A stretch of DNA of 64,000 nucleotides from Singulisphaera acidiphila DSM 18658. GTDB taxonomy: Bacteria > Planctomycetota > Planctomycetia > Isosphaerales > Isosphaeraceae. Made by a program: the position numbers and the translations under genes. The notes under the pieces are model-generated. The model searched no databases. It was given only the letters and a program-made list of their open reading frames with translations, and was not told where the DNA came from. Of this stretch, positions 9,163 through 17,038 are shown piece after piece; position 1 is the stretch's first letter; every line of letters begins with the position of its first letter. Location: contig NC_019892.1 in assembly GCF_000242455.2 (NCBI RefSeq), positions 3,162,001-3,226,000 of the forward strand, written 5' to 3'.

Positions 9163-10029
9163 TTATTTGAACCGATCCTCTCCCTGGTTGTCCGCGGCTC
9201 TCTGATCCGGCAGCAACCAGGAGACCCTGGATGCCCGGCCCTTTGGCTCGATCCTGGCGATCCCGTGGCGCATGCCCAAGAAGATCGTACCCGACGGGGC
9301 GATCACCATCGAGTTCGGGTAGAGTCCCCCCCAAAACGCCTTGTCGAGAATGACGACGGTCTTCTTCGAAGCCGGGAAGATCCTGAGCAATCGCCTGGTC
9401 GTCGCCACGACCAGCGAGCCGTCGGCATCCTTCGTCGCAACCTGGGGAGCGTGTCCAAGGTCGAGCAGAGGTTCGGTTTTCCACGGACCGTCCGTCTTTC
9501 GGGAGATGCGTACCACCCGACCTTTCGAGACGCTGCCGTGTACCAACCCTTCAATTCCGACCAGTCCTGAACTCGTCGGAATCAAACCCATGATGTGGTC
9601 GTCCGAGATCTGGTAACGTCGATCACCGTGAGGCGAAAACCACCAAAGACCCGCTCCGAACTCGCCCGCGTTGAAGCCGACGATCCATCCATCATCGACT
9701 TTCGCGATCGTCCGCTCGCCGAACAGCCCCTCCTTTGCAGAACCCGATTGAATCGCGAAGGGCAGCGAGGAAGGATTTTCTTTTCGGAGCCCCCCCTTAT
9801 GGACTCGTGGTCCGTTGTCGCCGGGAGTCACAACCCACTCGTGATCCACATCCGCGTTGGCTGCGAACCACTGATCCGAGCCCTCTTCAGGGGGAGCGGT
9901 GACGTACCATTGTTCCAGTACTCGCGGGTAATCTCCACCCTGAGTTAATAAAAGCATCAGGATGACCGGCTTTGTAAAAAACAGAGTGAGCGGATGAATC
10001 TCGATGTGGGCGGGGATATTGTAGGCCAT
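9163..10029 (-). CDS. Hypothetical protein, probable beta-propeller
   Basis: About 288 residues from the ATG at 10029 (MAYNIPAHIEIHPLTLFFTK). The frame extends 18 codons further upstream, but the start chosen places a hydrophobic segment near the N-terminus (LTLFFTKPVILMLLLT). Repeated short strands such as GLWWFSPHGDRRYQISDD, GSLVVATTRRLLRIFP and GTIFLGMRHGIARIEPKG resemble blades of a propeller. There is no clear signal cleavage site and no catalytic motif. I do not recognise a named family. It is convergent with the broken desaturase gene and appears to stand alone. Confidence 0.7.
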   Translation of the reverse strand: MAYNIPAHIEIHPLTLFFTKPVILMLLLTQGGDYPRVLEQWYVTAPPEEGSDQWFAANADVDHEWVVTPGDNGPRVHKGGLRKENPSSLPFAIQSGSAKEGLFGERTIAKVDDGWIVGFNAGEFGAGLWWFSPHGDRRYQISDDHIMGLIPTSSGLVGIEGLVHGSVSKGRVVRISRKTDGPWKTEPLLDLGHAPQVATKDADGSLVVATTRRLLRIFPASKKTVVILDKAFWGGLYPNSMVIAPSGTIFLGMRHGIARIEPKGRASRVSWLLPDQRAADNQGEDRFK

Positions 10030-10219
10030 GAGAAACTCTGGTGAGACGTTTGCTGGCTTTAATGAACGCCGACAAGACCACAAACGAATCGTTGTATTTT
10101 TAATCGCTACAGATCACCAAACTAGGGCGTGACCACCCTGGGTCGCCTCCATCCTCCAGCAAGCCGGCCGTAACTCTCGCCGTCAAGAAAAACTGAATCC
10201 GTTCGGAAAATCGTCGGGA

Positions 10220-10489
10220 TCAGGGAGAAGCGTCGATGATTCCTCGGTTTCCCCCCGTCAGCAATCGAGCGCCCATCCCCGTAAGAATCGCGGCGACCAA
10301 GGTTGTCGCCGTATGCACGGCGACACAGAACCGAGCCTTATGCTCCTCGAAGTAATCCGCAAGACAACTCGAACAGAGGCACATTTTCTCGAGAACGCAT
10401 TCGCGTTTCAGAAGAGTTTCAGGAAAAAAACCGAGTGTAGCAAGGGTCGAAAATCCAGCACAGCGAGAACAAGGGGCGATGAGCGGCAA
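10220..10489 (-). CDS. Small protein with CxxC pairs and a membrane segment (uncertain)
   Basis: An 89-codon frame with two CxxC pairs, one near the N-terminus (APCSRCAG) and one at CLCSSCL, followed by a hydrophobic segment (TATTLVAAILTGMGARLL). The cysteines suggest a zinc ribbon or redox pair followed by a membrane helix. It overlaps the upstream 110-codon frame by about 70 bases in a different reading frame, which is unusual. Either only one is real, or they are one gene with a frameshift. No ribosome binding site was recognised. Confidence 0.35.
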   Translation of the reverse strand: MPLIAPCSRCAGFSTLATLGFFPETLLKRECVLEKMCLCSSCLADYFEEHKARFCVAVHTATTLVAAILTGMGARLLTGGNRGIIDASP

Positions 10490-10751
10490 ATTCAGAGTCT
10501 AAAGGCATCACAAATAACATCAAGAAGGTGCCTCCTATTGCAAATCCCGCCCAGAACGTCGATTGCGGCGATCGCCTTCGGAAAAGGAAAAAAGCCAGCA
10601 GGCTGAATAGAAACGCAATAAGGCCGATCGCGAAAACTCTCATTGAGTGATGCTTCAGCAAAAGAAGACAATGCATGAAGCAAGCCAGTAAAATTACGCA
10701 TGATAAATAGGATATTCTATTTGCAATAGGTGTTTGTCGACTAGGAAGCAT
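10419..10751 (-). CDS. Small multi-pass membrane protein, unknown function
   Basis: A 110-codon frame with about three hydrophobic helices (ISYLSCVILLACFMHCLLLL, VFAIGLIAFLFSLLAFFLF, FAIGGTFLMLFVMPL). Such regular hydrophobic spacing is unlikely by chance, so the N-terminal 85 residues are probably genuine. The last 25 residues overlap the CxxC-containing frame downstream and look less natural, which could mean a frameshift. Base composition here is more A/T-rich than the surroundings. The family is not recognised. Confidence 0.45.
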   Translation of the reverse strand: MLPSRQTPIANRISYLSCVILLACFMHCLLLLKHHSMRVFAIGLIAFLFSLLAFFLFRRRSPQSTFWAGFAIGGTFLMLFVMPLDSEFAAHRPLFSLCWIFDPCYTRFFS

Positions 10752-10848
10752 TGCTTTGTCGAACGACGAATCCTTGATCCGGCATCATGCAATCATGATC
10801 CTTGACACAGATCATTTTTACTATTTCATACTTCAACTTGATTGGCAT
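10741..10848 (-). CDS. Tiny ORF upstream of the membrane protein (doubtful)
   Basis: A 35-codon frame (MPIKLKYEIVKMICVKDHDC...) whose stop overlaps the start of the 110-codon membrane protein. That overlap would allow translational coupling. There is no clear ribosome binding site, and the peptide resembles nothing known to me. It is reported because of its position only. Confidence 0.2.
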   Translation of the reverse strand: MPIKLKYEIVKMICVKDHDCMMPDQGFVVRQSNAS

Positions 10849-10981
10849 GTGGGCCCTCTCGCCGAGAAATTGCAGCCTCAAAGCCAGAGGGCCGGCCCCC
10901 GCGCGTTGACAAAGTCGAGTGCACACGAGAAATGCACTGGCCCAGGAGGGGTTCGTCACCGCTCCATTCCGTCGTCAAAGC

Positions 10982-11947
10982 CTACCGGGTGACGCTCCCG
11001 CGTGCAGCCTCGATCTGCTTGGCCTCGGATTTGAGGGCCGCCTCGACCGCATCGATCTGTGCGGAGTCCATCTTCCGCGCAACCTTCCTGAGCATGGAGA
11101 CGAAGTGCGCGATCTCCTCGGGCGCGGCAGGGTAGCCGATGTTCCCCTTGGGGCCGTCGGAAGTGACAACCGCTTTCCCCTTGGCATCGAGGAATACGAA
11201 CCAGGGGACGCCGCCCGCCTTCCCATGAGTGTATTTTTCGAGGATCTCATCGGCCCCAATCATCCGTGACAGATCCAGCTTGGTGTCCACGAAGTCGCGT
11301 GCGAAGATCGGGGCCATGTCCTCGCGAGCAAGGAACGCTTCGAGCTTGTGGCACCAACCACAGGTAGGGGTCCCGAAATGAAGGAAGACGAGCTTGTCTT
11401 CGCTCGACGCCTTCGCCAACCCCTCTTCGAATACCTTCGATGCAGCCACCTTCGGCGCAACCCATTCCTCAAGAAAAGCCTTCACCTTGGCTGGGTCGTG
11501 ATGGTCACCCTCTTCAAGGGGGTCCGTCTGCTGGCGAGTAACGACATTGCCCTGACCGTCGAGAACGGCCAAGAATGGGTAGCCCACCCCCTTCAGGTCG
11601 CCCCGACACTTGGCCAGCAGGGCTTCCGCGTGGGGCGACTGTGTATCGACCATCACGAGGATGTACTCATCCGCGAGCAACCCGCGGATCTCCGCGTTGG
11701 AAGCGAAAAGCCCGTGAAGTTTATGGCACCACCCGCACCAGTCCCCACCGAACATGACAAGCACCCGACGTGCGTCCCGTCGCGCCAAGGCCGTCGCGAC
11801 CTTGATCTGCTCATCGGCGTCGGCTTTCACGTCGTAGATCGAAGGGCGGGGGGCCTTCTTGACGGGGCCGTTCGCGTCTTGGGCATTCGCAACGGTGGGA
11901 ACGGCCAGCAGAAGTGCAGCGGCGAATGACCGGTTGATTCTCGTCAC
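10982..11947 (-). CDS. Exported protein with two thioredoxin-like domains
   Basis: The GTG at 11947 is chosen because AAGGAGG lies nine bases upstream and the peptide begins with a signal sequence (RSFAAALLLAVPTVANA, cleavage after ANA). The product is 321 residues. Two thioredoxin folds follow one another: the first has GGDWCGWCHKLH and a cis-proline segment VGYPFLAVLD; the second has GTPTCGWCHKLE and GGVPWFVFLD. Both keep a CGWC active-site pair, so a periplasmic disulfide reductase or isomerase is likely. Tandem thioredoxin_7/DUF255-type domains in one exported chain are uncommon. The A/T-rich 12040-12130 region upstream is the likely promoter. Confidence 0.85.
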   Translation of the reverse strand: MTRINRSFAAALLLAVPTVANAQDANGPVKKAPRPSIYDVKADADEQIKVATALARRDARRVLVMFGGDWCGWCHKLHGLFASNAEIRGLLADEYILVMVDTQSPHAEALLAKCRGDLKGVGYPFLAVLDGQGNVVTRQQTDPLEEGDHHDPAKVKAFLEEWVAPKVAASKVFEEGLAKASSEDKLVFLHFGTPTCGWCHKLEAFLAREDMAPIFARDFVDTKLDLSRMIGADEILEKYTHGKAGGVPWFVFLDAKGKAVVTSDGPKGNIGYPAAPEEIAHFVSMLRKVARKMDSAQIDAVEAALKSEAKQIEAARGSVTR

Positions 11948-12247
11948 GGGAGGGGCCTCCTTGGAATGGGTCGAGACGAAGGCCAATCTACACCTCCTGA
12001 GACGGCGCCTCAATGAAATTCTTCGTCGGGCATCACCCATGACTCTAACCATGTTCCCATCATTCAAAAAAAATTTTCACATTATCATGCCCTATTTATT
12101 GAATTTGTCGCGCAAAGTTCAAACAAAACATGCCGTAGTCCACTGGGCGGTTTGCGCCGGACCGTAGAGGAATCACTCCCAAAAAGAGTCGGGAGGGCCT
12201 CGTCTGCCCGCCCGTTCCGCGATGCGTCGCTGATTCACCGCAAATCG

Positions 12248-13567
12248 TCAGGCGTCCTTCCCACAGGTGGCCTCGTACTTGGCGATGTAATCCAACACCT
12301 TGTCGGACCAACCGTCGATGTGAAGCCATCGGCCATAACCAACGCCGTTCTGGTGACTTGCCACATTGATCAGATAGCCATTGAGCTGCGGTACCGGATC
12401 ATGGCTCTGCTCGTCGGTAATGACGATCAATCGGTCACCAGTCGGCAGTTCGCTGACCGCCTTCCCAAGCTCCGTGCCTCCATGGGGCTGAGAATTCGTG
12501 ATTGCGTCTCGCAGGGCGAAGCCTCGACGTCCTGGCACCTCGACCAGGCTGTTAGAGAAGGTGAATACACGCAACTCCTCGAACATTTCGCGGCCGATCA
12601 TCGCCAACGAGCAGGCCACATCCATGCGGGTCAATTCGGACTTCCCGGACAATGCCGCCTCCATCGAGCCCGAGACGTCCACGAGCATGACCGTGTGCCC
12701 GGCCAGCTTCGCGCGTTCGGCGAAGCACGCGAGGAACTTGACCTCCAGTTCGGGTTCAAAGCGGGGGTTGTGTCGCGCCGAGGCGATGAAGTTGATTGGG
12801 AGAAGTCGTCCTGTCTTCACGTTACGGATACCAGTACGAATCGCCTCCACCTCCACGTCCGCCTTCGTCATGTTGCGGACGTTGCGAAGCATGGCGAGCC
12901 CACCGAGCCGAGCCTCGCGCAGCAGACGCTCCCACGCGACCTTCTTGTCGCCGCCCCTGGACAACTCAACTTCCCACGTATCCGGCGTGGCAAGTTCGCC
13001 TTTGACAAGCTTTCTCCAGAGTTCCGCTTGCGCCTCATTCAAGGGCTTCGGGCGCGTGATCCGAATGGCGTCGCGCAGCTTCACTGCTTTTTGGCCACCG
13101 TTGTACTTGGCGAGCTGGTACTCGTCAAATCTACGGAAAGAATCACCTAACCCTTTCTTGACCTGCTTGGCCAGTGGCTCATCCTTGTTGTCCTTCCAGT
13201 AGATGGCGAGGAACTCGGTAATGTCGTCCGGGCGAAGGATGACGCGGGGGAACAGATCCTTGGCCAGTGCGCGGCCTTCCTTCGTCCGCATCAACTCGCG
13301 AACGAGCAGGAGCGGGACATGGCGAAGGCGCATGTCCTCCTTCGCCTGGATCGCGATGCGCGCGACATCCTCGGCGGGGACGATCTTCACCAGTTCCGCA
13401 ATCCGCTGACCGATCGTCTCCCCATTCTCGTAGAATTCCGATTCCCACAGGAGACAGGACATGACCGAACGTTCGAGTTGGGCGAATGGATCGATGCGAG
13501 CGGCTTGAGCGCCCTCGTGAGTGAACTCCTTCTGAATTCGGTTCAGTGCAGCCATATCAGCACCCAT
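12248..13567 (-). CDS. rsr: TROVE domain protein, Ro60 orthologue (Rsr)
   Basis: A 439-residue Ro60-type protein. The N-terminal two thirds are the helical-repeat TROVE ring that binds Y RNA and the ends of misfolded RNAs; KYNGGQKAVKLRDAIRITRP is characteristic. The C-terminal third is a von Willebrand A domain with an intact metal site (VMLVDVSGSMEAAL, a Thr in TRMDV, an Asp in VITDEQS). In Deinococcus the orthologue works with Y RNA and PNPase in RNA turnover. An alternative ATG at 13555 has a slightly better upstream sequence. Two Y-RNA-like genes lie directly upstream on the same strand, which supports the assignment. No RtcB or PNPase gene is in the window. Confidence 0.93.
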   Translation of the reverse strand: MGADMAALNRIQKEFTHEGAQAARIDPFAQLERSVMSCLLWESEFYENGETIGQRIAELVKIVPAEDVARIAIQAKEDMRLRHVPLLLVRELMRTKEGRALAKDLFPRVILRPDDITEFLAIYWKDNKDEPLAKQVKKGLGDSFRRFDEYQLAKYNGGQKAVKLRDAIRITRPKPLNEAQAELWRKLVKGELATPDTWEVELSRGGDKKVAWERLLREARLGGLAMLRNVRNMTKADVEVEAIRTGIRNVKTGRLLPINFIASARHNPRFEPELEVKFLACFAERAKLAGHTVMLVDVSGSMEAALSGKSELTRMDVACSLAMIGREMFEELRVFTFSNSLVEVPGRRGFALRDAITNSQPHGGTELGKAVSELPTGDRLIVITDEQSHDPVPQLNGYLINVASHQNGVGYGRWLHIDGWSDKVLDYIAKYEATCGKDA

Positions 13568-13605
13568 AAATTACGATAACGAGGGGGGAGGAATAAGCAC
13601 GTAAG

Positions 13606-13705
13606 GGAAATTCCTGAGCGATCGAGTGGAATTCGACCCCACGGCATTCTCGCCCCGGAGGTCACGCTCTCCCGCTGAAGAATCCCGAACCTGCGCCACC
13701 ACCCT
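13606..13705 (-). ncRNA. Degenerate third Y-RNA/tRNA-like element (uncertain)
   Basis: This stretch between the second Y-like RNA and rsr repeats some of their signals. It has GGGTGGTGGCGCAGG near its 5' end, similar to the TGGTGYAGR strand of the other two, and ATCGC...ATTTCC near its 3' end. Inside are a D-arm-like CAGCGGGAGAGC and a T-arm-like hairpin (GTGGG GTCGAAT TCCAC). The arms appear in ordinary tRNA order and no acceptor stem forms, so it is either a decayed copy or a different element. It also serves as the rsr leader. Confidence 0.3.
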
Positions 13706-13722
13706 GTTGCGGAGACCAAACC

Positions 13723-13855
13723 GTACGGGGAATTGGCGACAAAGGTACATAGCGCTCTGACCGCTGAGCTACCGGCGGGTTGCCCTGCCAGGCGGGATTC
13801 GAACCCGCGACCTCTCGATTAACAATCGAAGTAACCCTTGCCTGCACCACCGCAC
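13723..13855 (-). ncRNA. Y-RNA-like ncRNA 2 with a permuted tRNA-like domain
   Basis: 133 nt on the rsr strand. The outer stem GTGCGG/CCGTAC closes the RNA. A conserved internal loop (TGGTGCAGG opposite TCGCCAATTCC) and an inner stem CAAGGGT/ACCTTTG follow. A complete tRNA-like body in permuted order comes next: anticodon-like hairpin CGA-TTGTTAA-TCG (anticodon GTT), AGGTC, T-arm GCGGG-TTCGAAT-CCCGC, an acceptor-like stem capped by a GCAA tetraloop, TA, then D-arm GCTC-AGCGGTCA-GAGC. Stem bases differ from RNA 1 but still pair. Position next to Ro60 and this architecture point to a YrlA-type Y RNA. It is not a normal tRNA gene, because the 3' half precedes the 5' half. Confidence 0.82.
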
Positions 13856-13867
13856 AATAGTTCAGTA

Positions 13868-13997
13868 GGAGGGGGAAGCTGCGATAAAGGTACATTCGCG
13901 CTCTACCACTGAGCTACAGTCCCGAAGAACTGGCCGGAATCGAACCGGCGACCTCGACCGTGACAAGGTAAGTAACCCTTATCTACACCACCCTCCC
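13868..13997 (-). ncRNA. Y-RNA-like ncRNA 1 with a permuted tRNA-like domain
   Basis: 130 nt, 12 bases upstream of RNA 2. The outer stem GGAGGG/CCCTCC, internal loop TGGTGTAGA opposite TCGCAGCTTCC, and inner stem TAAGGGT/ACCTTTA match RNA 2 in exact length. The tRNA-like body has hairpin ACC-TTGTCAC-GGT (anticodon GTC), T-arm GCCGG-TTCGATT-CCGGC, an acceptor-like stem CAGTTC/GGACTG capped by a UUCG tetraloop, TA, and D-arm GCTC-AGTGGTA-GAGC. The D-loop GG and T-loop C needed for the tRNA elbow are both present. A TAATAT hexamer at 14082-14087 (minus strand) may be the promoter -10, but no clear -35 was found. Confidence 0.85.
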
Positions 13998-14128
13998 AAG
14001 TTTAAGAGTTAGGAACCTCACTCAAGGTTCGCTTTCAAAAATCGGCATTTTTTTAGCCACGATCGAAACAAGACCGGGACAATATTAAAACGATTGCTTT
14101 CTTTTGAAAGTGTTTGTTGAATCAATAA

Positions 14129-14400
14129 ATTACCAAGCAGCAATGGGGAGCTTTCTACGGCACAGTGCTCGACCTTCAGCTTCGCCGACGCTGCGCGCGG
14201 ACCATCGTCCTCGGCGAGGTCGCCACCAACTTCGGCGTCGAATCGACGGCACACGACGCCTGGTAACGGGGCGATAAGATTGTCATCACGGAAGATTCAA
14301 CATCGAGATTGTCCACCGAGCTGCACAATTTCACGATGCAGCACATCCTGCTGTGAATCGCGGTGATCTCATCCTCGACAGCCCTTTCGTTCAAGGAGGA
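14129..14400 (+). pseudogene. Isochorismatase-family hydrolase relic (C-terminal part)
   Basis: The frame reads [20 protein letters not shown] and [19 protein letters not shown], the hallmark of isochorismatase/nicotinamidase-like hydrolases. It is broken by an in-frame TAA at 14264 and a TGA at 14354, with family-like sequence continuing after each (ITEDSTSRLSTELHNFTMQH). The N-terminal half carrying the catalytic Asp and Lys is missing. This is a clear dead gene beginning about 130 bases from the Y-like RNAs, on the opposite strand. Confidence 0.85.
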
Positions 14401-14411
14401 TCAGAGGCGAC

Positions 14412-14964
14412 ATCCAGGCCGATCAGGTCTACTTTCCGGCCCTGCGTTTTTTGCCGCTTACCGAGACCTTGGCGATCGCGCGATTCGGAATGACGCTCGC
14501 ACGTTGGGTGAGAATGCCTTCAGGTACTCTGATCGTTCCGATGGTGGTCGTGTCGATCCTTCATACCTGAGGAGATGGGGAAATCGACCTACCCCGCTGG
14601 CTGCTTGTGGGAACGTTCGCGATGCTGGGCTGGAGCATCGGTCTTGGGTTCACGCGAAGCGGGCTGGCTCAGGCCGCCTAATCCTTCCCATTGATCCTGG
14701 CTTCGGTTGCCATGCTTGATCGTCTTCTGTGGGGCGGCCACAATCATCTTCCATCGCGTCGTCTCCACCGAACTTCTCACGGCCTACCTCGCCACGAGCC
14801 CGGGAGAGATTGATGCGGTGATTGCCATCGCAGCATCAACGAACGTTGACATGCCCTTTGCCATGGGCTTGCAGACCGTCCGTTTAATCGTTGTGCTTTT
14901 CCTTGGACCAGCACTCGCGCGATTCGCCGCCCGTCGGTCAGGAATTGATTACGTGAGCGATTGA
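14412..14964 (+). pseudogene. AbrB-family (PF05145-type) membrane protein relic
   Basis: Three broken pieces of one membrane protein can be read. PSGTLIVPMVVVSILHT ends at an in-frame TGA (14568). LPRWLLVGTFAMLGWSIGLG continues in the same frame to a TAA (14679). After a frameshift, LLTAYLATSPGEIDAVIAIA and the final helix end at 14964. The TSPGEID-like segment is typical of the duplicated AbrB domain (formerly annotated as putative ammonia monooxygenase). The N-terminal domain is missing. It follows directly after the isochorismatase relic on the same strand, so both may have decayed from one lost operon. Confidence 0.78.
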
Positions 14965-15179
14965 TTTCCCATTTGTTCGGCACGCCCCGCCCGAACGACA
15001 TACGTACTCAACCGGCGGATCGTGCCGTGGGAGTAGGCTTGTGAAGCCAGGAGGGAGATAGGGAGCGAAGCCCCATGACCACTATCTGGTAGGCTACCGG
15101 ATCGGGCAAGGTTTCTGTGCCGCACTGCCCGGCTTAGGCCGGAATCCTAAGTTCAGGACTCGGCAGAATTTGTGTTCAA

Positions 15180-15254
<75 letters not shown>

Positions 15255-15290
15255 TCTCATCTTGTTATACAGAACAAAATGAAACATGAA

Positions 15291-15330
15291 AATCCCGCCA
15301 GTGGTCGTTTTAGCAACCACTTGCGGGATT
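15291..15330 (-). terminator. Hairpin between the two tRNA-Pro genes
   Basis: AATCCCGC and GCGGGATT, extended by AGTGGT/ACCACT, form a stem of about 14 bp with one mismatch. On the minus strand it is followed by TTTTCATGTTTC, so it can act as an intrinsic terminator after copy 2, or as a processing spacer. Confidence 0.55.
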
Positions 15331-15344
15331 TCGCAATCCGAAGC

Positions 15345-15421
<77 letters not shown>

Positions 15422-15445
15422 TCTCATCTCGTCGTGCAGAACAGA

Positions 15446-15473
15446 ATATTAGCAGCTGAACTCAATCTGTCAA
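15446..15473 (-). promoter_or_regulatory. Sigma-70 promoter of the tRNA-Pro pair
   Basis: The minus strand reads TTGACA (15473-15468), 16 bases, then TAATAT (15451-15446), with the tRNA beginning 24 bases downstream. The -35 is a perfect match to the sigma-70 consensus and the -10 matches five of six. The 16-base spacer is the same as in the two promoters ahead of tRNA-Gly. It overlaps the stop of the neighbouring gene by a few bases. Confidence 0.8.
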
Positions 15474-17038
15474 TTGGGCTTTGAAATTCCAGGTTTCGGA
15501 ATCAGCGAAGTCGCGTCCTTCCTGCTCTCCTCAAGAGGTGTTTTCAGACCATCGAGAAAGGCATGCCAGTCGTTTTGAAGTTTCTCGAGATCGTCTCCAA
15601 ACGCGAGGCGAAACGCGGATGCGGAGCGATTTTTTGAGCGAGAGGCCCTGGTGTCGGGGGCACGGAGTAAGTCCAGGAAAGTGAGGAATTGCTGAGGGCG
15701 TTCTTTACGCAGATAAAAAACCAGGGCCCAGGCTTGGGCGTAGGAATCACGCTGGTAACCTCGGCCAAAGCCATGGTCCTCGAGCAAGAGCGGCAGGGAG
15801 GTGCGCCGGGGGATTACCCGCCAGTCCGGCAGGCGAAGGTCGTGAGCACGGCCGACGCCGGCCCAGCGGCCACCACGGATCACCTCGAACTGGGCGGCGA
15901 AACCCTCGTGGAGCCAGAGGGGGAAATCGTCGTGGTGGGGCGCAAGGCGGCTTGAAGCCACGAGTTGATGCACCATCTCATGGGCTGCGGTGCCTAGATC
16001 GATGGAACGTCGATCGAGCTCGAGAAGGAGTTGTTGCCGACTGAGGTCGCGTTGAAGTTCCTCAAGGTATTTCTGGGCCTGGCCCCGACTCATCGTGCGT
16101 GGGGATTCGCCCCGAAGTTGGATCTGAAGACGGCGGCCGCTGGGGAGTCGCTCGAGAGTTGATTTCCAGGCAGCCAGTTCACGTTGCCTCGTCGCGAGCG
16201 GCTCACCCGATTGCTTCAAAGCCCCTGAGCTCCGCGCGTCGTACGCCAACACGGCATTCAACGTCGGGTGAAAATAGCCTCTGGTCAACCGGAAGGTCTC
16301 CAAATTCTCGGCCCGAAGATACGCCAGGTAATCTTTGTGTTCTGAGAAATAGGCCGAGGCCAACCGATGGTCCGGCAGCGCGAGGTCGATTCCCTGAGCC
16401 GCGAACAGCAGGTAGTACGTCGTGACCACACGCTCAAGGAGATCCACCCGTTCGGCGGCCTCTTCGGCCGTGTGCTGATGGACCAGGACGACGTGAGGAC
16501 CTCGGGCCACCTCACTCGCCCCGCCGAGTGCGCGGAGGAGTGGCTCGAGATCGGGGTCCGGGCACGGTTTCGCCAGGCGTGCCAAGACCGCGACCATTCG
16601 TGCGGTCGGTTGGTGACCGGGATCCGCTTGATGAGCCGACTTGAGCATCGATTCGGCTTGCGGTGTGAGTCCATTCTCCAGTGCCCACCACGCGGCCGTT
16701 GCTCGGGCTTCGGCTCCTCCCGCAAGTGCAACGGCTTCTCTCGCCTTCCACTCACGTTCCGGCCAATGGCCGGGAACGATCGCTCGAAAATCGTCCTTGA
16801 GGAATTCAAAGGATCGGCCGGGGATGTCGATTCGAATGCTCGCCCCGTCCGTCGTCACCGGAACCTGGGCCTCCGCGCCCTTGGCAAAATAGACCAAGTC
16901 CGCTCGAACGGAAGAACGAGCTGCAAGCCCGCCGACGCCCCATACACATACGCACATCAAAACTAAAAACGCCAACCCTCTGCGAAATCTGGCTTCCCGA
17001 CGATTCAGTGAATTCGACTCCGTTCCGGATCTGCGCAT
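15470..17038 (-). CDS. Exported DUF1570-type putative metallopeptidase
   Basis: The ATG at 17038 gives 522 residues with a signal sequence (RRGLAFLVLMCVCVWGVGGL). Family-like sequence in the second half contains the HExxH motif AAHEMVHQL (about residues 351-359) and, 20 residues on, LWLHEGFAAQFE. That spacing supplies a plausible third zinc ligand, as in gluzincin peptidases. DUF1570 proteins are abundant in planctomycetes and are thought to be secreted peptidases; activity is inferred. An upstream in-frame start at 17083 is less likely. Confidence 0.82.
   Translation of the reverse strand: MRRSGTESNSLNRREARFRRGLAFLVLMCVCVWGVGGLAARSSVRADLVYFAKGAEAQVPVTTDGASIRIDIPGRSFEFLKDDFRAIVPGHWPEREWKAREAVALAGGAEARATAAWWALENGLTPQAESMLKSAHQADPGHQPTARMVAVLARLAKPCPDPDLEPLLRALGGASEVARGPHVVLVHQHTAEEAAERVDLLERVVTTYYLLFAAQGIDLALPDHRLASAYFSEHKDYLAYLRAENLETFRLTRGYFHPTLNAVLAYDARSSGALKQSGEPLATRQRELAAWKSTLERLPSGRRLQIQLRGESPRTMSRGQAQKYLEELQRDLSRQQLLLELDRRSIDLGTAAHEMVHQLVASSRLAPHHDDFPLWLHEGFAAQFEVIRGGRWAGVGRAHDLRLPDWRVIPRRTSLPLLLEDHGFGRGYQRDSYAQAWALVFYLRKERPQQFLTFLDLLRAPDTRASRSKNRSASAFRLAFGDDLEKLQNDWHAFLDGLKTPLEESRKDATSLIPKPGISKPN

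Noticed and set aside
12152..13150. Plus-strand frame of 332 codons opposite the TROVE gene
   Set aside because: The minus-strand TROVE/vWA protein is unmistakable and no family match is apparent on the plus strand.
13723..13997. Two ordinary tRNA genes (Asp-like and Asn-like) at this place
   Set aside because: The 3' half (anticodon arm, T-arm) comes before the 5' half (D-arm) and the acceptor-like stem is closed by a tetraloop, so no ordinary tRNA can be made.
15001..15179. A possible group II intron or RNA gene just before tRNA-Pro copy 1
   Set aside because: No domain V-like hairpin or reverse transcriptase remnant could be found, so no call is made.
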